Of a DNA stretch of 64,000 bases, positions 22,336 through 34,297 are shown piece after piece. Both the position numbers and the translations under genes were made by a program. The DNA lies in the NCBI RefSeq assembly GCF_000001735.4, contig NC_003076.8, forward strand, positions 1,488,001 through 1,552,000, written 5' to 3'. The stretch comes from Arabidopsis thaliana (taxonomy: Eukaryota > Streptophyta > Magnoliopsida > Brassicales > Brassicaceae). Below the pieces are notes generated by a model. That model ran no database searches. It worked only from the letters and a program-made list of their open reading frames with translations, and had not been told where the DNA came from. Numbering within the stretch: position 1 is the first letter of the stretch; every line of letters begins with the position of its first letter.

Positions 22336-23231
22336 CATACTAAGCCATGTATATCACAAGAAAGTCTGAAAATGTGCTATATGTCATAGTAAAATTATTA
22401 AGTTAATGCTTTTTTGATGTGAGAATCAGCATTATAGATTTGATGGTAAAATGCTTCCATCAGTTTCTCTACTCTTATTAAAAGGTAGCCAAATTTAGTT
22501 TAATTACTTACTTTTAATATATATTTTCATTATGTTGATATGAAAATAATTTTATTTTTATTACCTCCAAAGTGATGTATATGAAAATAAATAAAATTGC
22601 AAGCAATGGAAAACAATAGAAAACTTAAAGGTAAATATTTTATTTAAGAGTTGAGATAATTATGTACTAAAAGTTTACTACATAATGACACTAATTAAAT
22701 CTTTAATTCTTGTTTTCTAAAGTTGACTACATTAAGATCTACTAATTAACTCTTTAAACTCTTCTAAATAATTTTGTTTTCAACTATATCTCAAATTTAA
22801 TAGGGCAAAACCAAAATCTCCCTACTCACTTTGGAAATCAGTAATGTTTGGAACTAATTTTGACTAAATATGCTAAATGCAACAAGTATTAATTCAGAAA
22901 CAAATTTACTACGCAAATTCGGCAAATGTAAAATGTCAAATATATATAGTAATTAAACATGTTATGTGTGAGTTGTCGAAATGATAAACTAGTTTGTTAA
23001 GTACTTCAGTTAGTCTTTGTTCTTCATCATGTTTCTCTATAACTAAGTCCCTTTCCATATTTCATCAATATGCATTTATCTTATTCAAACATCATAACAT
23101 TACAACATATAACTTTCCTTGATATTAAAAGTGCATACAAAGTATTAAATCTTTAAATACCTATCCGGGTGCAATAACATATTCAAGCCATCAAACCTAA
23201 TTTCTAAAAGCCCGATCCGATCGACAACGAA
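22336..23231. other. AT-rich intergenic DNA upstream of the C2H2 gene
   Basis: No gene is seen. The last 100 bases are probably the leader of the zinc-finger gene. Confidence 0.5.
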
Positions 23232-23837
23232 ATGTTGTCCTCGGACTCGAATTACGCTAGTGATATTAGCGACGATGCCTCCGCCACCGGATCGATAGAG
23301 AATCCTATATACAAATGCAAGTATTGTCCTAGGAAGTTCGATAAAACACAAGCATTAGGTGGTCATCAAAATGCACACAGAAAGGAGAGAGAGGTCGAAA
23401 AACAACAAAAAGCATTTTTGGCGCATTTGAACCGACCAGAACCAGATCTTTACGCGTACTCGTATTCGTATCATCATTCATTTCCTAACCAATACGCACT
23501 CCCACCGGGATTTGAACAGCCTCAGTACAAAGTTGATAGATCATACAAGATGTCCATGGTCTACAACCAATATGTGGGATCCTCAAGCTCTAGCTTTGCA
23601 GGACTACAAAGTGACCCAAGTCAAGGAATGAACCAGGATTGGACCTTTACCGGGATCCCATTCCTACCCCAATCTCAACCTCAACCACTATCGTCACCAA
23701 TATGTTTGGATCTTTGCCTTGGCATTGGTAGCTCCCAAACCCAACCACAACCTCAAGAACCAAATGATGCAACAGAAGAGATGGATGCTGAGAAAGAAAA
23801 TGATGGTTCTTCCCTTTCTCTCTCACTCAAACTGTGA
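23232..23837 (+). CDS. Single-finger C2H2 zinc-finger repressor with EAR motifs
   Basis: An intronless gene of 201 residues. One plant-type C2H2 finger uses C29, C32, H45 and H49 and carries QALGGH (40-45), the plant-specific DNA-contact motif. The C-terminal half contains LDLCL (159-163), and the protein ends in LSLSLKL; both fit the LxLxL EAR repressor motif that recruits TOPLESS corepressors. The middle is Tyr/Pro/Gln/Ser-rich. The layout (one finger, then EAR near the end) is that of the SUPERMAN/KNUCKLES/ZFP group. The individual member is not known to me beyond its position (AT5G05120). It is expected to act in the nucleus as a transcriptional repressor. Confidence 0.93.
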   Translation: MLSSDSNYASDISDDASATGSIENPIYKCKYCPRKFDKTQALGGHQNAHRKEREVEKQQKAFLAHLNRPEPDLYAYSYSYHHSFPNQYALPPGFEQPQYKVDRSYKMSMVYNQYVGSSSSSFAGLQSDPSQGMNQDWTFTGIPFLPQSQPQPLSSPICLDLCLGIGSSQTQPQPQEPNDATEEMDAEKENDGSSLSLSLKL

Positions 23838-24172
23838 AATTGTAATCTTTCCCTTTTAAGTATTTCTTAAACTTTCATTCCTCACCTTTGTTTTCTTGCA
23901 TAGTATTATCGGCTTGTGTCAAATCAGTACTTGTGCACTTGAACATTGTAATAAACTTGGTTGTTATTTGCATTTGAATTTCATATAATAATAAAAACTT
24001 GATATTGTTCTGACTTTGGGGTGTCAAATTCTATTTATAAGAATTTGAGATGCAAATCTCAATTTTAGTTACTTTATGATACCAATATAAAAAAAAAAAC
24101 CACTCTTTCGAAAGGATGCGGGTTTTGAAATACTTTCGAGCTCCTTCTTCTCTCCGTCATCGTTCCTCTCCC

Positions 24173-26918
24173 ATGGCTCAGTTTCTTCGACGCTTCTCTT
24201 CCTCTCCCATGGCGAACGAAGACGAATTCCAATCTCCGGTGGAACCATCACAGCAGCAATCTCAGGACTGTGTTTCGGAGTCTTATCTGATAGGGTTTGT
24301 TATCGCGAACATAGTAGGGTTAAAGTACTATTCCGGCCGAATCAACGGTCGAGAGATGGTGGGTCTGGTTCGAGAACCCTTGAACGTATATGACAATAAT
24401 GCAATCAGAGTACTCAACACGCGATCTGAGCAAGTGGGTCACATCGAGCGTACAGTAGCAGCCGTTCTCGCGCCGATGATTGATTCTCACACGATCGTCG
24501 TCGAGGGTATTGTACCCAATACTCGTTCTAACTCCAATAGGTACAGAATCCCTTGTCAAATTCATGTATTTGCAAAGTTAGAAGCGTCCTCTACTGTGAA
24601 ATCGACGATTTCTAGAGGTGGGTTAGTATTGATTTCGGAGTCAGATACATCGTTTGGGTTATCTGAGGCTGTTGTGGTTAAGGAACAGATGGGAAATGGA
24701 GATAAGAGGAGTGTTGATAAGATTTTTAAACTTGTTGATGAGAATGTGAAGTTAATGGGGAAATTGGTAGCGGCTGAGCCACCTAGGGAAGTGATAAAGT
24801 CTGAACTTTTTGCTCATCAGAAGGAAGGATTAGGCTGGTTACTCCATAGAGAGAAATCTGGAGAATTGCCTCCGTTTTGGGAGGAGAAAGATGGAGAATT
24901 TTTGAATACTTTGACGAATTACCGCTCGGATAAGCGGCCTGATCCTTTGCGTGGAGGGGTGTTTGCTGATGATATGGGGTTGGGTAAGACCCTTACTTTG
25001 CTTTCCCTGATAGCTTTTGATAGATATGGCAATGCATCCACCAGTACGCCAACCGAAGAGCCTTTGGATGGTGAAGGAGACAAGATTGAAAAGAAGGGTA
25101 AAAAGAGAGGAAGAGGCAAGAGCAGTGAAAGTGTAACTCGAAAGAAGCTTAAAACTGATGATGTTGTTGGCATGAATGTGTCTCAAAAGACAACGTTGAT
25201 CGTTTGTCCACCTTCTGTGATTTCAGCATGGATAACACAGTTAGAGGAGCATACTGTACCGGGAATCTTGAAGGTGTATATGTATCATGGTGGCGAAAGG
25301 ACAGACGATGTTAATGAGCTTATGAAGTATGACATAGTGTTGACTACTTACGGCACTTTAGCTGTTGAGGAATCGTGGGAAGATTCTCCTGTAAAGAAAA
25401 TGGAGTGGCTGAGAATAATTCTTGATGAGGCACACACCATTAAGAATGCAAATGCTCAACAGAGCCGAGTAGTTTGTAAGTTGAAGGCTTCCCGCAGATG
25501 GGCTGTCACAGGAACTCCTATTCAGAATGGTTCATTTGATTTGTACTCTTTGATGGCCTTTCTCCGGTTTGAGCCATTTTCGATTAAGAGTTATTGGCAA
25601 AGTTTGATACAACGCCCGCTTGGCCAAGGGAATAAAAAGGGTCTTTCACGTCTGCAGGTAATAATAATACATTACTTACATGTCTGCCTGTTTTTTGTTT
25701 TGCTCTTTGGTGAAAAGTTATTTAATGACACGCTTTTCAGGTTTTAATGGCGACAATTTCGTTAAGAAGAACAAAAGAAAAGAGTTTGATTGGTTTACCG
25801 CCTAAGACTGTTGAAACTTGTTATGTTGAGCTTTCTCCGGAAGAACGTCAGTTATATGATCACATGGAAGGAGAAGCGAAAGGTGTTGTGCAGAATCTTA
25901 TAAATAATGGAAGCTTGATGCGCAACTACTCAACAGTTTTGAGTATAATCTTACGGCTTAGACAGCTTTGCGATGACATGTCTCTATGCCCTCCAGAATT
26001 AAGATCTTTTACCACTTCTACATCTGTAGAAGGTAATAATAACAAAACCGGTACATATTCTTACTTCTGGTTGCATAGCTTATATCTTTGTGCGTTTGTG
26101 AAACAGATGTGACTGATAAGCCAGAGCTACTGCAAAAGCTGGTTGCAGCATTGCAAGATGGCGAAGATTTTGACTGTCCAATCTGCATTTCGCCACCAAC
26201 AAACATCATCATCACTCGATGTGCCCACATCTTTTGCAGGGCTTGTATCCTTCAAACTCTTCAAAGAAGTAAACCATTGTGCCCTCTTTGCCGTGGCTCC
26301 CTTACCCAATCTGATCTCTACAATGCTCCGCCTCCTCCTCCGGATTCTTCCAATACCGATGGAGAAGACGCTAAATCTTCAACCAAATCCTCAAAGGTCT
26401 CAGCTTTACTATCCCTGCTCATGGCATCGAGACAAGAAAACCCCAACACAAAGTCTGTTGTGTTCTCTCAATTCAGGAAGATGCTGCTTTTACTAGAAAC
26501 TCCACTAAAAGCTGCGGGTTTCACCATCTTGCGCTTGGATGGAGCAATGACTGTGAAGAAACGGACCCAAGTCATTGGAGAATTTGGGAATCCAGAGTTA
26601 ACCGGACCTGTGGTGTTGCTTGCGAGCCTCAAGGCCTCTGGTACTGGCATAAACCTAACTGCAGCCTCAAGGGTTTACTTGTTTGACCCGTGGTGGAACC
26701 CTGCAGTTGAAGAACAGGCCATGGACAGGATTCATAGGATCGGGCAGAAACAAGAGGTTAAAATGATAAGGATGATTGCGAGAAACAGTATCGAAGAGAG
26801 GGTCCTTGAGCTTCAGCAGAAGAAGAAGAATCTAGCAAACGAAGCTTTTAAAAGAAGGCAAAAGAAAGATGAAAGAGAGGTTAACGTTGAAGACGTGGTT
26901 GCTCTCATGTCTCTCTGA
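24173..26918 (+). CDS. HIRAN-SNF2-RING helicase-like protein (HLTF/RAD5 type)
   Basis: Exons 24173-25657, 25741-26032 and 26107-26918 encode 862 residues. Domains in order: HIRAN (about 40-140; binds DNA ends in HLTF), SNF2 ATPase with Walker A ADDMGLGKT (about residue 265) and LDEAHTIKN (about 417-425), C3HC4 RING (CPIC ... CPLC, about 616-655), and helicase C with DRIHRIGQKQEV (about 800). RAD5/HLTF proteins remodel stalled replication forks and polyubiquitinate PCNA. A RING inside the helicase domain is their signature. Motif I has ADD where DEM is more usual. The frame continues upstream to an ATG at 24116, which would add 19 basic, Ser/Arg-rich residues resembling an organelle presequence. 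Two more in-frame ATGs lie at 24173 and near 24209. Probably AT5G05130. Confidence 0.93.
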
Positions 26919-27166
26919 AACTATCAATCATTGCTTAGCTCCTTAACCGTTTTTTTAAGATACATTAACCGGTAATTTACTGCTTTTGGTACGTAACCTC
27001 AACCGATGTTTTTGTTGCCTTATCAAGTATCAACTAGACTTCTGTCTCGATTAGTTTAGTTTAATCAAGGGTTAGCTTGTAAATGCGTTTTCTGGTTTCA
27101 GGCCGGTTTACTGTGGATCGGTTTAGTTTGGTTTAATTTGACCAAAGTTAAAAGAAAAGATAAGGG

Positions 27167-28304
27167 TGAACGACCTGTGTCCCCTTAAAAAGTTTCGTAT
27201 AGTACCGTAACTACATCGAATTCGGAACTCAACCCCAATCCACACAAACTTGAAGTTAAACTCCAGTTTCCCCCTAAATTGAAAGTTCGAATGCTTAATC
27301 CCCATTATTTCGATTTTGGTGGTTTATATTTGGTTTACTGTGCCGAAATCACCATTAACCATTGTAACAACAAAACTAAACCGGATTAACCCAAAAATCA
27401 ACCCATTAGCTCGTAAACCAAAAATCTAAAAAATTCCCAAATCGAAAATATCCCCAAATTGAGAAATCTCCAAATGCCAGAACCGTAAAAGCAAAAGCCC
27501 TAAATTGATTTAGAGGCAAAGGTGACATTGATGGATTCGAATGATTTCGCTTTGGATCTTTACTGCGACGAAGACAAAAGCTATATACATTCTTCTTCAA
27601 CAAAAGCTATATCTTATTCAATAATTGTTCATTATATAAGACAAATATTCATGTTTTTTTTTTTATCACTCGTACTCATGCATGTTCTTTTATTTATTTA
27701 TGACTTTCATATACTCGAATGAGTACCAAAAGATATTAATTCAAGTATATTTAAACATTCTAAGATTGAAAATAGAAATGGTTTGCTGCAGGACTCGTAT
27801 GCATTGTGTCTCAAGAAGAACGGAATATGTTCGGAGTTGGAATCAGAACGGCAATTGCAAACGGACAATGTAGCTTCACAACGGCGTAATGGAGGAGATC
27901 AATTCGAATAAGAACAATAATTGTAATAATGATTACGAGACAATGTTACCTTTGCCTTTAGATCAATTTGTGGATTTTGCTAGGGTTCTGGGATTTAAAG
28001 ACTTCTCGATTTGGGGGTATTTTCGATTTGGTTTTTTTCTTTTAGATTTTTGGTTTACGGGCTAATGGGTTGATTTTTGGGTTAATCCGGTTTAGTTTTG
28101 TTGTTACAATGGTTAATGGTGATTTCGGCACAGTAAACCAAATATAAACCACCAAAATCGAAATAATGGGGATTAAGCATTCGAATTTTCAATTTAGGGG
28201 GAAACTGGAGTTTAACTTCAAGTTTGTGTGGATTGAAGTCGAGATCCGAATTTGGTGTAATTACGGTATTATACGAAACTTTCTGTGGGGACACAGGTCG
28301 TTCA
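27167..28304. mobile_element. Long-inverted-repeat element with gene-like insert
   Basis: Arms of 364 bp (27167-27530 and 27941-28304) are inverted copies. They are almost identical in their middle third (about 27240-27410 against 28060-28235) and diverge a little toward both ends. The 410-bp spacer (27531-27940) contains codon-like text, for example MDSNDFALDLYCDEDKS starting at 27530 and a frame ending SQRRNGGDQFE, suggesting a captured gene fragment. No transposase and no obvious target-site duplication are seen. The outer ends read tgaacgacctgtgtcccc and its complement. The transcript would fold into a long hairpin. It could be a non-autonomous Mutator-like element or an inverted gene duplication. 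Confidence 0.75.
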
Positions 28305-29131
28305 ACGACGGTCCATACTATTCAGTTCAAGTTTATTTGTTCGTCTTTATTAATGACTGACTTAAGTGCCATTTAAGTTTGTTATAATCATTTACTCGTA
28401 TGTAATTAGATGAAATTTAGTTGGGCGTTAGATACTTATGATGAGTCCTTCACCTAACATAACATATATTGTTACTTGACGTCAACACAAGAAATCTTCT
28501 AACCTTCAAAAAGTCAAAAGAATCAAACAGCGTCAAAATACGAAAGGGGCATTTACTCTTTTCGATATCGTTAAAAGTCAGAAAAAGCGTATAAATAAAT
28601 TATGAATGTAATAATAGTCAACGATACAACACACAAGAAAACCGTATAAATCCAAACTAAATTATGCCATGCAATTTACGAAATCGTCGCTAATTAAAAT
28701 TTGCTTCTAAATTTTCTGCTTTAGTCACGACATTTTGATTAAAATATTTCTCATCTCAGCTTTGCGCTAGCTGTGGCAATATCAATAAAGGTCATAAAAG
28801 TAGAGTAATTATATCGGTCAGAACACAGAACAGTTTCATAATGTTGAATCCGGTATGGCATTTTGGATTATATTTTCTTATATTGGTGGCATTGATTCAA
28901 CAGGTAAAACAAAAAATTTGATTCGAATTTCTCACATATAATATGTTGTTGTTGTTGTGGACAACAGAGATTTGAGTTTGCTTGGTCATATCTTGGAACA
29001 AAGTGCACATAGTTTTTAACAACAACAAAAAGAAAAAAACCAAGTACACATAGTCGAATATCCGAAATCTTTAACAATATTAAGAATGATATTAATCAAA
29101 GAAAAGATTATTACATAATTTTTGTTTGATA
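28305..29131. other. AT-rich intergenic DNA
   Basis: No gene is seen. Confidence 0.5.
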
Positions 29132-29240
29132 GGGGTTGGTATAGACGAGGTTGATGGTTATCTCCATTTTGCTCGTTATCCATACTCTCAAACGGTGTTT
29201 GAGTATCTTGAATTGGAGATACGTAATTACTTATTATAAA
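29132..29240 (+). pseudogene. Third C-terminal remnant of the C1A-like protease family
   Basis: An acceptor-like ataggg is followed by VGIDEVDGYLHFARYPYS, parallel to the 987-1111 fragment but lacking the Asn segment. The flanking DNA on both sides (about 29070-29130 and 29215-29255) also resembles that around 987-1111. It is 28 kb from the best related copy, so the family has left pieces across the window. Confidence 0.5.
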
Positions 29241-30777
29241 ATGTATGCCTACCATTTTTTGTATGAATTACTAATAAATTACTTTTTTTATATAGTCTCA
29301 TCTTCTTCTATCAAATAACTTTTATTTGACTCTTATTTCTGAATTCCTCGTCCTTATACTTTTATCTCTTAATTTGTTTGATAAATAATCTCGAATAACC
29401 TCGTACAAGTCTCCAAACACTTTAGATCTCAACGAAAATACAAGAAAAATGACTTATTCCTTATAAATTTCATAATCATTTAGCTAAATTCCCCATAAAC
29501 CTATGAAAAATATTTATTAGAGTAAATTTCAAACACTACAAGAATACAAAGCTTTAGACAATTTTGCTACAGCAAATTCAAATATGCAGGGTTCTTTTTT
29601 TTTCATCATAATCATCTCAATCTTGCCTATTTATCTTCTGTAATTGACCTTTCTTTTAATCTTACTAGTAACCGTTAATTTTTCTATCCACCTATTTTCT
29701 TTATCTTCCGCAGTTCGAATAGTTTTCTTTGCTTCTGTATTAACTTTCTCGACGCTTTCTTAGAATCATTAGAGTAGCAGAAGAAGCTAATAATAATGCC
29801 TACTCGTTGAAGATAAACTTTAATCATCATTCATAAGCTTAAAGTTCTAGAACAAGTATGACACAATGATTCAAATAAATATATGCATATTGAATAATTT
29901 GAGCCTAAAAAATTCTAATTTTTCTTTCCAACTCCAGTCTAATTTTTTTTTGTCGACTTCTAGCAAAATACATTAGGTGTTATATCTATAATTGGTTATT
30001 CAGATAATAAAAAAATTGTAATGAGACCGTCCGTGGTAGATGGATTTCTTATCTCTTGTATACAAAACACGCACCATTTTCTTCAAGTAGGTCCACTAAA
30101 ACACCGTAAAGCAGCCACTATATCTGCTGACGTGTCGGCCAATCAAAGTCTGTCACGTAAACGTGGCTGTGACAAGCCCGTGAGGTTAGCACTCAAAGGA
30201 GTCCCAGTGTTTTTCACGCGTTTGAAGGTGAGTAAATTCTGATTGGTAATCACCACCGTCCCAAATCGTACGACTTCGTTTTGTCACGTATTAACATAAA
30301 ATCAAATTATAATATTTTTAGGGGTCGATTTTGTTGACCAACATTTAATACATGCTTCTCATTCCACAAACAGAAACTTCCTTTTCTTCTTCTATTTTCT
30401 GTTGTTGCTCTAACAAATCAAGCTAAGTTTAATAGTCCAACTTATTTTATAACTTTGTAAACACAAAACAAAGTTCTTACTTTGAATTAAAACAGTTATG
30501 ATTGTGGTATCATTTTGGAACATGTAAACATAAACGAAAATGCAAATACAAAGAAAAACAGTTGATTTTTTTTTTTTTCAACAACAACAAAAATAAGACA
30601 ATGTATGATGATTGATGACATGATGCTATCATGCTATGTCTTTTTTTGGTAAATTCTCTAAAATAAATATGATCTAAGTTAAGGTTTGGTTGGATTGTAC
30701 CGGAACATTATGAGTATAAGTGAAGAGTTGTAACTTTTATTTACAATTGATAAATTGTAAATAAACTACATATCTAA
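29241..30777. other. Gene-poor DNA with a GC-richer regulatory-like patch
   Basis: Mostly AT-rich. Around 30120-30240 the sequence is notably less AT-rich and contains gacgtgtcggccaatca and cacgtaaacgtgg (ACGT cores and a CCAAT box). It could be an isolated regulatory element or an unannotated transcript start; no convincing protein is seen. Confidence 0.4.
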
Positions 30778-31043
30778 GACCATCTCTATTGGGAGTATCT
30801 CATAAGAGTTTCTCACAATTAAAAAAATAAAAATAATGAAAATGAAGGAGAGAGAGTGTAGAAAGTTTCTCACTTGAGAAACTCTGAGATAGTCTCTACA
30901 ACCCATCATGACAATTATCATCTTACTATTGGTTTAATTTTTTAACAAAAATATTTTTTTAATCAAATAATCAAATTATAATATAATATTAATATTTTTT
31001 TTGTTTGAAAAACTTTGTGGGTTTTTCATGGATGGAGATGCCC
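30778..31043. mobile_element. Tourist/Harbinger-like MITE candidate
   Basis: A 266-bp AT-rich stretch begins gaccatctct and ends ggagatgccc, inverted ends matching at 7 of 10 positions. TAA flanks both sides (30775-30777 and 31044-31046), the target-site duplication typical of Harbinger elements. It has no coding capacity. The ends are short and imperfect, so the call is tentative. Confidence 0.4.
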
Positions 31044-32352
31044 TAATGGCCTTAACAAGTATGGGTTATGAAAAAATAGTCGATGAATTAATGAAAAAGC
31101 TGTGAGGGTAACGAGGTTAAAACATTGTGAGTCATTTTGTACCTAATCCAAAGTACAAAGGGATACAAAAAAAATAAAACAACTTTTTTGTTAGATATTT
31201 TTAAAACATTGTAAACAAAGAAATACTTGTTTCTCTGTCTTACAAATCTGAACAAATTAAAGTACCTAATCCAATTTCTTATAAAACAAAATAAAATGAA
31301 ATGATAGTGTTAACTGTTAAAACATGAAACTATTGTTTTGAATCGGATTTACCAAATATTCTAATATATCACTCTTTGACTAGAAGATAAACGCTTTTGA
31401 TCAGCAGCATTAGGAAATAAATATCTCTTCTTCAGAGCTTCTCATTAAAGTCCGTATAACTAACTAAACACTCTTAGTAGAATTTACTTTTGACATTTTC
31501 CAACGTAAAAAAGATTTATGACCCAAAAAAAAAAAAAAGAGTTTGACCTTGTAATCACTTAACTTGTGTCGTCGTTCAAGTACAACGCATGTGTGAGGAA
31601 AAAAAGAATAATGTGTTTTTATAATAATAATGAAAAGCCAAAACAGACCGATCAGGTCAAAAGAAAGCCGTAAAGAAAATCCAACTTAAAATAAAAATAA
31701 AATCTCTTTTACCAAACAGATATACAGAGAGACTTCAATCAGAGGAAATAAATAAATTTCATTATTTCTCTTTCTGAATTAATAAAAAGGTTTCTTGTTG
31801 AATTGAATTTGTAGCTGTGTTTAACGTAGTAGCACTTGGGTTTTAGATAGACAACGTAACCAAAACTGTTTCATGTTCTGTCTGTATTCTCTCTTTTGCT
31901 TTTTTGGGTTTCCTCCTTCTTTCTCATCTTTGCTGCGGTGCATTTTTTTCTCGGGAAAATCCTTTCTGGGCTTTCCGGGAAAGTTTTCTTGTCAGATTCG
32001 GAAAGGTACCAAAAAAAATAAATTAATAAAAACTTACCAAACAGATTTTGTGTTTATCTCTCTCTCTATAGATTCTTTTGATCACAAATCCTTTTCGTTT
32101 TTGATCATATTTTGATTGAGAACAAAACAATCTTCAAAGTCTCAACCTTTAAGTTTGATTGATCTTTTTTTGGTAAGTAAATCTTCTGTCGTAGATTCGA
32201 TATTTTCTGATCTTCTCTTTTCGAATTCTTCAATCTTCAACGATCCCAATCTTCTTCTTCTGGAAATCTATTTTGCTTCTTCTTCAAATTTTCTGGGGAA
32301 AAAATCAAATTCTTGAGTTAATTAGACTCCGATTTTGTTGAATCGAGAAACG
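31044..32352. other. Intergenic DNA and MED26B leader
   Basis: AT-rich to about 31800. From there to 32352 the T-rich, CTT-rich sequence looks like a 5' leader of the next gene, possibly with a leader intron from a donor at about 32007. A leader reading frame at 31873-32115 is probably not translated into a functional product. Confidence 0.45.
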
Positions 32353-34297
32353 ATGAAAGCATCGGGTTCATTAGATAGCTGGAGAGAATATTTCCGACGG
32401 CGAGGAGATTCCGATATATTCGGGATCATCGATCATGCGATCATGGTGGCTGCTACTGATTGTCCTAACAAATTCAAATCCAGAAGAGACAAAATCGCCG
32501 AGCTTTTATTCTCCTGTAGAGTGAATCGTTGCGTCGGATGCGACCATCTTGAATTGTCTGTTCCCGGAGACGACGAGGCTAACCGTGGAACCACCGGAAA
32601 TGGTGGTGGTGGTACGGCGGTTGATGAAGATTATGAGGTTGCTGGTGGTAGTAAAGAGAGCAAAGCTAATAGTAGCAGAGGGGATAATAATCAGATTGTT
32701 AGCAATTATACATTTGATGAAGCTGAGGCTTTGAGTGATGAGATTGAAGAGTTTTCTGTGGTTTCTAAGGAGGTTGCTAGGATCAAAGAGATCTTGCTCA
32801 ACAAAGAAGATGAGGTTTGATTCTCAAGTTCTTGAAATTTCATCAATGTGAAGATTTTTTTTTTGTGTTTTCTGATTGGTTCTTTTTTGTATTCTCTTGC
32901 AGCCAAACTCGGTGTTACTCGATTCTTTAAGACATCTTAAGTTGATGTCTTTGAATGTGGATATTCTTAAGGTTGGTTATCTTGGTGGATAGTGTATGAA
33001 GTTGTTGTTGATGATCCTTGAGATTCTTAAGGTTTGCGGTTATTCTCGCAGAGTACTGAGATTGGAAAGGCTGTTAATGGCCTCAGGAAACATTCTTCTG
33101 ATAAGATTCGACAACTCGCTAAGACTCTTATCGCGTATGAGTTTTTGATCTTTCACAAGTTTGATTGACATTTGCTATGCTTTTGCACTTTTGAATCTCA
33201 CATTTGAGTTTTTGATATGTTTATGCAGAGAATGGAAGGAGTTGGTGGATCAATGGGTGAATACCACAAAGGAAATCACTGGTAATTGCGCTTTCTCTGT
33301 CTCGCTTTTCGATCTTTTATGACTGGCTTCGTGTCTTACCGTTTGGTTTCTTGAATTAGATCCATAGTCTTTGGTTCTAATTTTGTGTTTAAAACAGGTG
33401 CTGAAGGTACACCAGAGTCTGCAAACCCGTCTGTCCTTGATGAAGAAGAGGCGTTTCCATCGCTTCCATATGATGTTGATATCTTTACACCTGAACCAAA
33501 CGGATTTGAAATCTCACACTTCTTTGATTCCTTGGACTTTGATGGAAGTGAGTTTTAAAACTATGTCTTGTTTGTTTGAGAACATGTTCTTAGCTACGTG
33601 TTGATTGATTTTCTTGGGGATGTTTGTTTCAGATCCTCGTAACTCTGAAGAACACAACACAAGCCGAGAGCATGAAAGAAGGCCACAAAATATCGCCAAG
33701 AGAAAACCTGAGGGAACACAAATGAGGATACAAGATGCTCCTTTTAGATCTATTAAGCCATCATCAGCTACTGATTTTGATGGGACTAGAAGACCTGTAA
33801 AGCAAAGTACAGAGCAAAGGATGAAGAACGAAACGGTATCTGTTCACAAGTCTGAAAAACCCATGATCCAAAGGAAACCGGTTGTTACAGAACAGAAGCG
33901 GAAAGCTCCTGGACCTCAACAAGAAGTGAGTGTGGAGACAAAGCTCTTGTCTAATATCCTATTCTTGGACGTAGAATTGATGGTGTTTTTGCTCTTGTCC
34001 CTTGCAGAAACTTAAAGGTCTTGATGCAGACGCAAAGTTTGAGTTTGCAAAGAGGAAACTTCAAGAAAGCTACCAGCATCACGAGAATGGTTCGTTTCAT
34101 TTCCTTTCTTTTGTTTCGAGTTTTTTGTTACATTCTTGAAAACAAAAGAACTTAAAAATGTTTGTGATCTTGCCACAGCCAAGAAGCAGCGAACGATACA
34201 AGTACTTGAGATGATCCCAAAGCAAGGTAGTGCTCAGAAACCGCAACTCAAGAGACCTGGAATGAGCAACAGGAATTGGGCTAATGGGAGAAAATAG
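32353..34297 (+). CDS. MED26B: Mediator subunit 26b (TFIIS N-terminal domain)
   Basis: Eight coding exons (32353-32814, 32903-32971, 33052-33134, 33229-33281, 33398-33547, 33633-33925, 34008-34089, 34179-34297) encode 436 residues. A TFIIS N-terminal (LW-type) helical bundle lies at about 125-210. It includes DSLRHLKLMSLNVDILK, IGKAVNGLRKH, IRQLAKTLIAEWKELVDQW and the following helix. This domain docks elongation factors in MED26, TFIIS and Elongin A. A basic low-complexity region follows, then a C-terminal helix (KLKGLDADAKFEFAKRKLQ) expected to anchor it in Mediator. It acts in the nucleus in RNA polymerase II transcription. The start is the first ATG in frame after a stop-rich leader. Name and AT5G05140 are from memory of the MED26A/B/C set. 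Confidence 0.92.

Noticed and set aside
31873..32115. Open frame upstream of MED26B
   Set aside because: It lies in the likely leader, has no domain, and is low in complexity.
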